From Albifimbria verrucaria (lineage: Eukaryota; Ascomycota; Sordariomycetes; Hypocreales; Stachybotryaceae), in assembly GCA_020081605.1 (NCBI GenBank), contig JAHREC010000011.1:4898001-4962000 (forward strand): 64,000 nucleotides of DNA. Reading direction: 5' to 3'. Of this stretch, positions 35,571 through 45,911 are shown piece after piece; the stretch's first letter is position 1, and each line of letters starts with the position of its first letter. Both the position numbers and the translations under genes were made by a program. The notes beneath the pieces were generated by a model that saw only the letters and a program-made list of their open reading frames with translations, ran no database searches and had not been told where the DNA came from.

Positions 35571-36976
35571 ATGGTTGCCTCAGAGATCACTGCGGATGCG
35601 AATTTGCCTACACACCTAAGACCCGAGGGACTCGCAGCAGCCATTCTTGGAATTACAATTACCTTGGGCGTGCTGGCAATAATCACAGTCACACTGCGGA
35701 CATTCGTGCGACTGTCAGCAAAACAGTTCGGACTTGATGATGGACTAATGCTGCTTGGAATGGTGCGTATCACCAGCCTATTCTCAAGGTGTTATACTTA
35801 CATGGAGGGTCAAGTTGTTGTTCGTCACAGACTGTGCCGTTGTATCCTACGACACTTATGTAGGACTTGGATCTAAAGACCATCTCCTCAACCCTCCATT
35901 ACAGCTCCAGGGAATCAAGGTAGGGGCCCAGAACCGATGCGACCTACTTGAAGCGATGCTTATAACTCCAGTACATTATCTTTTGGCAGATATTTTACGT
36001 CACCTCGCTCTGTGCCATAAAATGCGCAATTTGTGTTACCCTTTTACGAATTGCTGTCGTCAAAATACATCGAGTCGCTGTGTATGGCATCATTGTCATG
36101 ACCTGCATCACATCTTTGATTGGATTTGTTGGTGTCCTGACTGCTTGTCGCCCCGTCAGTGCGAATTGGGAACCTGGAACCGGAGTCTGTGCTTCCACAG
36201 ATGTCATAACGAACCTGAGTTATCTCGTATCTGCTTCTAGCATTGTCACCGATTAGGCATGTGCTATTGTTCCTATATTCATTTTATGGAGCACACAAAT
36301 GAGATTTCGAACCAAGATTTCTGTCGCTATGATTCTAACACTCGGTGCCATGTAGGTCAATGTTAATTTTTCTGAAACAACTAATCATTACATTTCTTAA
36401 CCTACGCTAACGATGAGTTAACAGTGCTTCTTTAACTACTATTGCTCGCATGCCACTTCTTCGGTACTACAAGGAACCCGAGAACAACTATCTTTGTAAG
36501 GGCTATTGCATTCAGTATTCTGGTTTTGTGATTCATCTAACTTGGACGCCTCGATTAGACTACATGGGATTTGTCATTGTCTTATCCATGGCGGAATGTG
36601 GTATTGGTCTTATTGCTGGATCCCTTCCCATGCTTCGTCGCTTGGTTCATTCGTGGCTAGGGAAGGACGATACAAAAGTCTCGGCGCCGACTCCAAACTC
36701 CAATATCACATTTGGCGGTACAGGACCCAGTGGCAAAACTCTCGGGCACGATTCCACAATCCTACTGATACCGGAATTTCTCGAGTCACAATCAAAACAG
36801 GCAGGCCAAGCCGCGATTGGGAGCAGCTAGACGACAGCATCAGCAGTAGTGGCGAGACGAACAAGGGAAGCAATCACATAATGGAACACCGTACAGTTAT
36901 GGTGGAGTATGAAATGTGGGAACTGCATAGTTCGAAGAGATCGAGCACTAGCTCAATGGAGCGTCTGCGAAAGTAA
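35571..36976 (+). CDS. Pth11-like / SAT4-type seven-helix membrane protein, with in-frame stop
   Basis: Fungal rhodopsin-fold integral membrane protein (the family of many Pth11-like receptors). Five exons; introns are 35767-35830, 35920-35971, 36352-36424 and 36496-36558. Spliced landmarks are LRTFVRLSAKQFGLDDGLML, CAVVSYDTYVGLGSKDH, YIIFWQIFYVTSLCAIKCAI, TACRPVSANWEPGTGVC, ARMPLLRYYKE and MAECGIGLIAGSLPMLRR. In the usual TDWACA motif the Trp codon is TAG (36254-36256), one G-to-A change from TGG. A one-base loss near 36757-36761 puts the last 70 codons (DWEQLDDSISSSGE, ending MERLRK) in another frame. Either this copy is a recent pseudogene or the stop is a base-call error. These proteins are thought to sense surfaces or small molecules. 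Confidence 0.8.
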
Positions 36977-37436
36977 AAATGGTATTTCAGGTCTTAAGGG
37001 ACGGTAGACGCCGTCAATATTCGAAAGCTACTTGCTGGGTGACTGAAGGCACTCAGGCTGGTATCGGATTGATATAAGATCCAGGGAAAGTTATAAGTTT
37101 CGTAAAAATGCCCTAAATAGTACTGTAGCCAACTGAACGAGGTCGGTCTAGTTTGCTCGTTCCTACCCTGGTTACGATAGAAATGGTGGTGCCTCAAACA
37201 GCTTCAGAAGAAGCCAATAAGGGATCTCGATACACAATCCATACAGCGGTCACTGAAATGGACTAGGAACTATCATTAGTCACAAGAGTGTTATGCTTGT
37301 CTCGATCAAGTCCAAGTACAGCATGATATTCCCTAGTGAGTTGTACAAACTGGATGTTTAAACAGCATGATTATTTTTCAGTGATATTTTTTCAATGTTA
37401 ACTACAAAAGCATAATAATGAGGGTATCATTCGAAA
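36977..37436. other. Convergent intergenic region
   Basis: Lies between the ends of two converging genes. Nothing recognised beyond AT-rich 3' flanks. Confidence 0.4.
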
Positions 37437-39459
37437 TCATGACCTGTCGTAAAGAGGGTATACTTCTTGCGTTGCCTCCTTCGCCTCCCCTACCCTGATA
37501 TAAGCACCGTCTGTGGGATCGACGGTCGTTGCAGCTGGTGCGTATCGAATGGTGTTGCGTCGTCGTCTCCAGATCCTAGCAAAGACATTATTAGTAACAA
37601 TCATCGAGTGTAGGATCCTGGCTTACACGAAGGCAGCGATTGCTGCGAGGATAGCTGGAACGCCTAGACCAACACTAAGCCCAATGATGAGCTTATTATT
37701 GACACCGTTTGTATTTCCATCCACCACGTCTTTGATGCGATCCGTTGTACTATCGTCATTCTCATTGTCATCCCCGCTTGGCTGACTGGTAGGCGTAGGC
37801 GTAGGCGTTTCTGACACCATGTCTTTCGCATTAATACCAAACGCAATTGTGCTGATAACTTGATCGTTTGCTGGCTCTGGAAAGGATGCTTTGCTTCCTG
37901 ATGGTACAGCAGTTACCAAAGTCTCGGTTCTGATATTCTCATGAACTGTGAGCAACGAAGCAGGACACTCTACCAGCCCTGTAGATGCACACTGCATTGC
38001 ACTGAACGTCTGTTCCCGTGTCAGAGTAGTAGTTGTCAATGAGTTATCGTCTTCTGCAGCTCGCCCAGTCAATGTCGCACTCGGGGTCGCCGCTGCGGCC
38101 CCAATTGCGCAAACGTTGGCCAAAGTTGTACTGAAGAGGGAACTTCTGTGGCTCCGACAGGACCCCAAATATGCCCCCAATACCGGCTGTTGCACCGGCA
38201 GCGACTCAACGGCAAACGTATACTCTTGCACAACTTCTAAAGCACAGTCAGATGCTTCATCAGTATTCGCTGTGACATTGGTGACAAGTTCCGCTACATT
38301 AGCGTAAACTCGTGCCTCTATACCCGCGGTGGCGGTGGTGAAGTCATCGAGACTAAAGTCACCAACTTCGATGTCAAAACCTGGAGTCAAATCCGGGGTC
38401 GCCAAAGAGAAACCTGAGCGGAGTGAGAGTTGAATGACGCCTCGCAATACAGCCCCTCCAGCCTCTACTGAGACGGGGAGGAACTCAAATTTTCCGCCGT
38501 TGCTGATAACAAATTAGAGAGATACTGAGAATGTGAGGAGTGAATAACGTACAATTCGATATCTGATGTTTCTTTGGCAAACAGAGCCAACTTGAGGAGA
38601 ACACCATCATCGAGTAAAATATGAAAACCACTGGTGATTGTGATTTCCGATTCCACCGTAAGAATGAGATCAATGGAGAAGATGAGTCCAAGGAACAGGT
38701 CATCTGCAAGCTCTATACCAAGCTCTTTGCTTTTGTATAGATTCAATCTGTAATTCAAGCCGGCGCTGAGCATAATATCGAGTTCCACGAAAATTTCGAC
38801 ACCATCAAATTGGAATTAGAGAGTCGTTCCCGGAAAAGCGGGCATGTCGACATCAAAAGTGATGTTTGGTGCAGGAATATCTAGCTCAAATTCCGATATA
38901 TGGAATTCAATGTCGTCGACCCAGTCTGCAATCTGGTGCATTGTGTTGGAAACAGAATTTTCAACTTCATGTAGGGCTTGGGTGGCATTGATCGCCTCAT
39001 CGATTCTCAATGTCGCCATAGCTTTTCCTTTGGTGTAACATCTTTTGCAAACAATTTCGATACTAGCGGATGTTTGGAGTTCTTGTTTTGCTTCTTCATC
39101 GCGAATAGTAACACTCTTCCCTCCAGATTTTGTGTCTTTGGAAGGCCCATCCGCATCAGTGAAGTTTTTTGAAGCTTCTGTCTCGCTGTTACGGTGGGTA
39201 TCAGCTCGTGTAAAAAAATGAATGTGATGAAGTCTTACAATTTGTAAAGCGTCACTCCACTAAACAATTTGTCTAAAGATGTGCTGTTGCTAAATGTTTC
39301 CTTTCTTTTATGATGACTTAATTCAACAAGGCGGCGATGAATGTGTCCAAGCGTAATAAAAGGTTTAGGCTGCTTGGTAGTAGCAAGGTCCGTAGAGCCT
39401 TCAACGAGAACCGTTAGAAGAACAGCGAATGCTGTGACAAGGATAAGTCGAGACAACAT
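37437..39459 (-). CDS. Secreted/type I membrane protein, large, unknown function, with in-frame stop
   Basis: Four exons, about 600 residues. A signal peptide (MLSRLILVTAFAVLLTVLVE) is followed by an extracellular region with LDIPAPNITFDVDMPAF and repeated beta-strand-like acidic stretches such as GVEIFVELDIMLSAG. Farther on come Cys-containing segments (EASDCALEV, NVCAIG, MQCASTG), a Thr/Pro/Ser linker (SETPTPTPTSQPSGDD), one membrane helix (LIIGLSVGLGVPAILAAIAA) and a short basic tail starting IWRRRRNT. Introns fit at each junction (YKF/ETEASKN, DIEF/NGGKFEF, AFV/IWRRRR). A TAA at 38816-38818 lies inside otherwise continuous frame, with CTC before and TTC CAA TTT after. One C-to-T from CAA would explain it. 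This is the common fungal layout of a cell-surface protein with a Mid2-like membrane anchor. No enzymatic motif is visible. Confidence 0.75.
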
Positions 39460-40959
39460 CTCGGACTAGATACCGAATGAGCTGTTGACTCACCCAGTTT
39501 GGAACGTGGGAGGAGTGGTTTGAAGAGCCAAGTGCAATCTGAAGAATAAACTGCCAGTTCATGACTTATGATGGGCGGCGGGCTCAGGGTTAGGATTGGG
39601 GTCCAAGGTTGGTCCCCATCGTTTCAGCCCCTTTTACCTGAATGAAGGCAAGCGGCATGCTCCATCCGGACACTAAGACACGTCTGATGCGCGTTGGTTC
39701 GCCAAAGTTCCAAAAATATACGGTTTCTGATCCTTCGAGTCTCCAGGGGTTCGGAGCTCCCAGTCCCACAGCCCCGCACTAATAGAGCTTAAGCATCGAT
39801 GGCTGCTGAATACAATTGGTACTGGCATATCAGCATCAGACAGAACTATGCGGTAACTTATACCAATCTTTCCAGGGTCTTTTCGTCGTGAATTGATGGG
39901 AAAGATGCCCAACTGCAAGGTATTACTGGTAGAATGCTTGGCAGCTCAGGTTATTATGAGGATCCTGGTTAGTGCAAGTGGAATGGCTCCTTAGCTCTAA
40001 TGGAAGATGTCTTTGGATTTTCAGGTGGAGGCGCTACGAACAACCATGTCCCGGCTTCGCGAAATGATTGTCTTGGCATTAAAAACCTATGTTAACACTT
40101 ACCAGTCCTAGACGGGTCCAGAAAAGAACAAGACCGTGCTTTTCCCTTTCTTGACGGACGGAAATCTTCAGGCTAAATACAGTCAGAGAGAGTTTCCCGC
40201 ATTGGCATGGACCACTGGTGTCTTCATACACGATTATTTGCAAACTCCGTGAGAGGCAATGGTGAAAACTACAGTTTTGTGGACAACGTCTATTAAAAAG
40301 CCCGCGCTCTTTGGCGGCTTCTGTTGTCGATGTCGTGATCGCCATTGATTAGGATGCATATTACATCTTGCATCAAACCAGCTGTCATTACCTATCACGC
40401 TTGTTTACATTAGCTTTGACTCTATTAACTTGTCTACAAGTCTGCCTAGAATGCCCTCAACGGTGCCGTAGCGATAATTAATATGCCTATACACAGAATT
40501 GTATAAAGCTTGTTGTTACCTTGGATTCACCTTGGAAACCATGATAGGAATACACCAGTATAATAACCTGGTTACGACTTAGTTTTCTCCGAAGGTTGAC
40601 AGCCTCAGTTCAAATTATGTAACTCATGGAAATTGTTGAGACTAATTCATGACTTAGTGCGACATGAAAGCGCTGCTGAACTGATTTCAGTCTTGAATCA
40701 ATAAGGGGTTTCGCATTAAGCTAGGTTGTTCAAGAGCGAGGATTATATTATTTTCAGACAGGCTTTTGAAACAGGTCTTTGTCCATGTTTTACTAGATAA
40801 TGTATCCCACAAAAACATCAATGATATCAACTCACCAATGAACGTTGAAATGACCAACTCTGTTGTTAAGCAGAAGCATACAACAAAACGGGCGGCAACG
40901 ACAAGCAATTTAAATGCCCAATAGCTTCTTCATTAGAATCGGCAAGACCCCAGCCTCCG
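39460..40959. other. Intergenic, no gene seen
   Basis: Promoter of the membrane protein at the left and the 3' flank of the secreted protein at the right. Short minus-strand frames here (for example 39673-39918 and 40079-40345) lack family-like features. Confidence 0.4.
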
Positions 40960-41755
40960 TCAATCCACGTAGTCAACCATTACATCGTCGACTTTGATCC
41001 ATGCATTTTCGGAACTAAACCCGAAATCAATTGAAAAAGACAGACTGTCTGAAGAAGGTGTGAATGGCACCACAACGTCTGACCAAATGCGCGGCTCCAA
41101 AGGTGCAAAGAAAAACTGCTTGACCCGGCCTCCATCTGCCAAGATCCTAATGCTACCAGCATCAGGACCTAGGAACTGCGCTTTCAGCGATATCTTCGTG
41201 GGCCTATTCTTCACTATCGCAATATTCCTGTAGTGCACGCTAACGGGAAAGGTGGAATTCCATCCTTTGACTCCGCCCAGCCAAGTCTTGAAAGCTCTTC
41301 GGTTGTAACCGCCATCAAGAATGGCAAACCTCACGGGTGCATCGACTTTGTCCACAATGGGCAGCTGACAGTCCAGACTATCATAGAAAAGAGCACCTGA
41401 GGGCGCCGGACCTGGAGAGCAAGGTCCTTGTTGTGGACTGCATGTGGGCCCACAGACACATGCTGAAAATATCTTGCCTTGACTTCCACTGCACGCTGCT
41501 GTGGCATGGGTCGGATAGTTTGTAGCCGTGGAGCCTTCAAATGTCCTGGTATCACAATACTCAGTGGCAGAGGTATATGCCGGTGCAGAAGCGGTGCGGC
41601 AAGGAAACATGGCTCGATAGCAACTGCTTGATGTCAGTCCCCACTGCAAGGGTCCTAAACATTGTAGAGATTTACTTGTCTTCATAACATTGTGCTTGAA
41701 CAAGAGAGCTAAATGCCGTCAAGCTTGCGAGCATGTGAACCCATAAATGATGCAT
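40960..41755 (-). CDS. Secreted Cys-rich protein with N-terminal CYEDNCYRA-type module, function unknown
   Basis: Two exons with an intron at 41624-41675 (52 bp), about 247 residues. The signal peptide MHHLWVHMLASLTAFSSLVQ is followed by CYEDNCYRAMFPC, in which the splice site falls between the first Cys residues. Then come SATEYCDT, TNYPTHATAACSG and ACVCGPTC. This eight-to-ten-Cys N-terminal block recurs in many fungal extracellular hypothetical proteins, often ahead of a beta-sandwich domain. Here the second half (FYDSLDCQLP, then strands such as RIWSDVVVPFTPSSDSLSFS and a closing WIKVDDVMVDYV) looks like a carbohydrate-binding-type jelly roll. The binding role is inference. The frame is clean. 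No catalytic residues are identifiable. Confidence 0.8.
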
Positions 41756-42429
41756 TGTATTATAGCAAGTACCGCTGACGGACTCTTAGTAGATTGATGA
41801 ACACGGGCAGGGAAAGGCTTGGTGGGACTAGAGGTGCCTGGGTAGCAAGTAGCAACCATTATATGCCTGAATAGTAGGCGATTAAGCTGAGGATGGGATG
41901 TCGGAAAGAATTAAATATGGCTTTCTGCAGGAAGCAATATATGCAAGCCATGTTTCAGAATAACAGCCAGCTAACAGCCAGCTCTGCCACAAAGTCGCTA
42001 ACTCTCATGCACACGGCTTCAACCTCGGAAACAGGAAATACAAATCTTAGCAAAACACTCACAATAATTTCTGATTGCAAGAAAAGAGGACCGGTAAAAC
42101 AATTATAGTGTGGAATATACTAGCGGGGTGTGAACAAATTTGGCGGCAATGTCCAGTTTCAGTCATGAAGACATATGAACAGTACCTATGATGAGAGATG
42201 CACCCACAACCATTTTAGTCCAATATCGAAATTCCAGCCGCATTGGTAACTTTCCGGTTGTTACACACTTACGTTACTGTAATTATCAGATTTGACAGGA
42301 GGCCTGCGTTCCTTTAGGTTCCTTGAACATGGTCAAATTGGGCCACGTAGCGTGAGGCGAGTTATAGCAGTAACCTCGGCAGATTATACACTTTCTGTAA
42401 GTGGTTGAGTCATTCTGTCTATTCATCGC
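41756..42429. other. Intergenic, no gene seen
   Basis: Promoter of the secreted Cys-rich protein and the 3' flank of the second Pth11-like gene. Nothing further recognised. Confidence 0.4.
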
Positions 42430-44096
42430 CTATTCCATGCTACTTGAACCGTCTTCTGTTCCAAGGCTGCGTTGTGTGCCATCCCAGATACGGTCTGGGA
42501 TAATAAGCTCTCGAGCGTCCCGTCGCAGCTGCTCTAATGTTACTTGTGCCTGTGACTTAGATATGGTTTCGCTTTGCCCTTCTATAAAACTAGAATCATC
42601 ACAGTTCTCCGTGGCTAGCCACCCTTCACGTCTCCCGTCGGCAGAATCGTGACGAAGAAGCTTTTGCAAATCCAAGTGGTGCAGAGCTTCGGGCTCTGAA
42701 ATCGGTTCAACATTGGGCCGGTTTGACATCGTACTTGTGGATCCCTCGACATTTCCCTGTTCGACATCGTTCTCTGGAACAACACTTGCACCGCAATCAG
42801 TCCTGCTTGGCATGTTGTCTATTGTTGTGGAAAAGCAAGGTGTCCCTGCGACCCACTTTGACCTTTCCATTATATGCCAGGGGCTTTGTGTTGGCCAGAA
42901 GCGCGTTCGCGAAAAGGTTCGAGAAATGATTGGTTTAAGGAACTTTTCGATGAAGAGATTGATGGGCGGTAAACAAGCGCACACCATTCCGATTGTCAGT
43001 TCGATAGTCCTAATGATGTCAGAGCGAGCAGACCATGCGAAACAAGCAACAGAGTGGCACGAACCCACAGAGATTCAGTACGACAAAATCCCCAGATACA
43101 TCTGTTGACCATTGGAACTTGTAGATTTTGTATTCGCGATAGCAGGCCACAGCCACAGCGCACCCACCGGCGCCCAACATGGCAGCGATCTTAAGCTTCC
43201 TTCGTAACGGCATGCGGAGCTTCCATATTAGAGGTATGGGTATCGCGAGAATCATAGCATCAGTGATGATGGCTAATGCAGTATCAGTCAGAAAGATCTT
43301 TGGTTGATCCATGCATCGACCAGGCACCGCCGAATCCCAGTAGTGTCTGATTGGGGTGCATATAAAGATCTTAATACCCTGGATGGGCAGATAAGCGACC
43401 AATATGAACACAATGTAGATTTTGATGCATTTTGCTGCTCGTTGGTACACCGCAAAAACCCGGGCGGTCAGTAAGAGCAGGGTAATCTTAACAGAGGCGG
43501 CCGCGGGAATCCATATGATAGAGCTTGCATACAACCACTATTGAGATGTCAGAGCGTTGAGTTTTGTATCGACAAGACACACCATACGGACTTTAAGTAT
43601 CTGCTTATAGTGCTCAGGGGTCACTTCCCATGCGTGATAGCCCTCTCCATAGTGTGCCACTGGAAGGATCATGAATCAGCTTCATCGCTTGAGTTACCGT
43701 CTGGTTCACCAGCTTACTCATATAGCACGTAACAATATAAAATAAAGTCAAGCCCTAATAGAAGTCAGTGAAATCTCTCCCTGATGTTCCGTTGCGGCCG
43801 GAGGATCGTACGAAGGCGACTTGGCAAGTCCCTGTCAACCCCAAGCATGTAAGTTAGCTTTCTTTGATAAAGGAGTTGATTAGCTTACAATCCTCGGCTG
43901 TTTTGATCAAGGAGAGCCGCCACCGCGCGATGCATCTAAACGCAAAGAAGAAGACAATGAACGCATTGCAGATTGCGAGACCGACGATGTTGACGGTATG
44001 CAGATTGTCCGTAGGATTTATGAGATCAGGGGTTACGCCGGGTGGTGGCGGAAATGCACCACTCGGTTGCGATGCACTGGCCGATATGCTGCTCAT
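42430..44096 (-). CDS. Pth11-like / SAT4-type seven-helix membrane protein
   Basis: At least six exons. The start at 44096 gives MSSISASASQPSG. Splicing gives KTAEDWTCQVAF, GLTLFYIVTCYMSKLVNQT, VAHYGEGYHAWEVTPEHYK and WLYASSIIWIPAAASVK, which follow the family consensus closely. Later come TARVFAVYQRAAK, FICTPIRHYWD and a long polar C-terminal tail ending TEDGSSSME. The last junction, near 43030-43085, is uncertain. A GTTCGT donor gives NLCGTIELTIGMVCACLPP without change, while a GTGGGT donor with one missing base would give the more usual NLWTIELTIG. No other break is seen. It belongs to the same family as the gene at 35571 but is not a close tandem copy. Function as sensor or receptor is inferred from family. 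Confidence 0.8.
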
Positions 44097-44596
44097 TGCA
44101 GGGACACAAATGTCACGGCGGCGAGCGATCAGGGCATGGCTGTCTTGCTGCAACGCATAGCATTGCTACCGGGTTGTTCGAAGCGCGAGTGCAGGATGAT
44201 GGTTCTGAGTGATCTGTGGTCGTTGTGGTGAACTTATCAGGACGGTTAAGGTTTCCATTAGTTGGACAGGGTTGCCATGCTCGACTCATGCACTGCATTA
44301 GATCTTGGGGTTAGGAGTTGACCGCTACAGACATTCGCCGATCAGACTGCCATACCACAAAACACACTTTTGGAACTTGGAAGTCAAAATCGACGTGTGG
44401 TTTTCAATTACTGCGTAGGGCGTAGCGGTTTCAGAAGCCACAATATATTGTGGCAGTAAGGAATGTCTTGGATGTCGACAATATTTGATGAATAGCTCCT
44501 GGCTTGCCCTTTTCATGTAGGAATTGCATGGAATCTGGTGGGAGCCCTGGTACGTGTGCTACAGCCTTGATCCATTACTCCCCAGGTCTCGTTCTA

Positions 44597-44626
44597 CCAA
44601 AACTAACCAAAACTAACCAAAACTAA
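44597..44626. repeat. Three tandem copies of CCAAAACTAA
   Basis: Perfect 10-bp unit three times. No gene context beyond the long upstream region of the methyltransferase. Confidence 0.9.
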
Positions 44627-45127
44627 GACTGTCTTAGATCACGATGGAGGGTCTTTCTAAGGGTGCAGATCGGGTGACAGGCCTCCAACCAGCGTTGGAG
44701 AGTGTGGCTTAACATGGTCTGCCTGGTCGATCCATCAACTAAACCGTTTCCCACGAACCTAGCCGCCACGGAGCAAGTGGCATCTTGATGGCTACAGGAT
44801 CTTGCACATGGTGGGCGGTGAGCTGGTTGTGCAGCATGGCACGTCCACGATCAGTCTACGTCAGACCACACATGCTGTCGTCAGTGACCACTCAAAGCCC
44901 GAACCTGGGGTAGCATCAAACCACTCTATCCTTGACCTGTTCTAGAAGTATTCTGGATATGTAGAGTGGCACCACCGTTTTGGATGTTGGAAAGCCAGGG
45001 CCATTCAATTCATGAAGGTTGGGCAGTTATCGTGCAGGCTGGGTACCTAGATACCCACTACCTACTTAGTACCTGTAGTTACTGCTTCCACAGGCACCAG
45101 GAGCAGCAGCAGCATTGCTGTCATAGC

Positions 45128-45260
45128 AAAAAAAAAAAAATGAAGAGAGGGAAAAAAATTAGGCTTGCAAAAAGTTGGAGAGAGGGAAAAAAATAAAAAA
45201 TAAACAAGAAATTGAACAAGAAGAGAAAATAGAAAAAAGGAAATAAAATAAAATAAAATA
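45128..45260. repeat. A-rich tract with poly-A13 and (AAATA)4
   Basis: Thirteen A residues at 45128-45140, then GA/A-rich sequence, and four AAATA units at 45241-45260. Confidence 0.85.
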
Positions 45261-45572
45261 AAAAGACGAAAAAGGGAGCGAGGAATGGAGCCGTAAACTT
45301 GTCGACCCCAGTGCCGCCCCATACCAGCCAGAGCACATGCCGTCCGTCGCCAGCGCCAGCGGAACCAGCAACCCTGGAGGAGGGGCCTCTTCGGCGGAGA
45401 GCTTGTCCACCACACACTAGAAAAGGCAACAGATATGCTTGAGGATTACCGGTGTGTGATGACAGGCAGGCAGGTAGCCACGTCAAAGAAGCCCAGCCAG
45501 TTTTACCGAGCTTTCGGCAATTCACCGATCAAGAGAAAGGGGTTGGTTGGTTGACCCGAATTATCCAAAGGG

Positions 45573-45606
45573 CCCTAGACCCTAGACCCAAACAGACCCA
45601 AACAGA
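45573..45606. repeat. Short tandem repeats CCCTAGA x2 and CCCAAACAGA x2
   Basis: Two adjoining direct repeats about 300 bp before the methyltransferase start. The first resembles, but is not, the fungal telomere unit CCCTAA. Confidence 0.7.
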
Positions 45607-45911
45607 CCCAGACCCTAGACCAAGGCTGGGCGGTCTCACGTTTAGCGTCAGCGTCAGGTAGTAACATTAACTGTGGTTGTGGTTAAAGTTAGTGGACTGG
45701 CTGGACATGGGCAGCCAATCTTATTCAACACGCCGACCCCACCTCGTCCCAGCCCTCCAACCCTCCCTTTTCCACCCTTGTGGGCAGCTTTTTCCCTAAA
45801 GCTCCAGCTCCCATCGCACCACATATGTCGTCGTTGTCGTCGTCGTCTTGAGCACCCCGAGATCCACGCAAATCCGTCAATTGACCTGACTCGACTCGCC
45901 TTTCGCCGATC

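Larger units (their letters stand above)
44097..45911. other. Intergenic spacer rich in simple sequence
   Basis: Lies between the divergently read Pth11-like gene and the methyltransferase gene. Contains three simple-sequence tracts, listed separately, and a C/T-rich leader just before the methyltransferase ATG. Apparent Phe-rich minus-strand frames around 45100-45400 arise only from the A-rich plus strand. Confidence 0.45.

Noticed and set aside
45121..45525. Phe/Leu-rich minus-strand frame resembling membrane helices
   Set aside because: It is the translation of an A-rich low-complexity tract on the plus strand.
45573..45586. Telomere-like repeat
   Set aside because: The unit is CCCTAGA twice, not CCCTAA, and genes continue on both sides.
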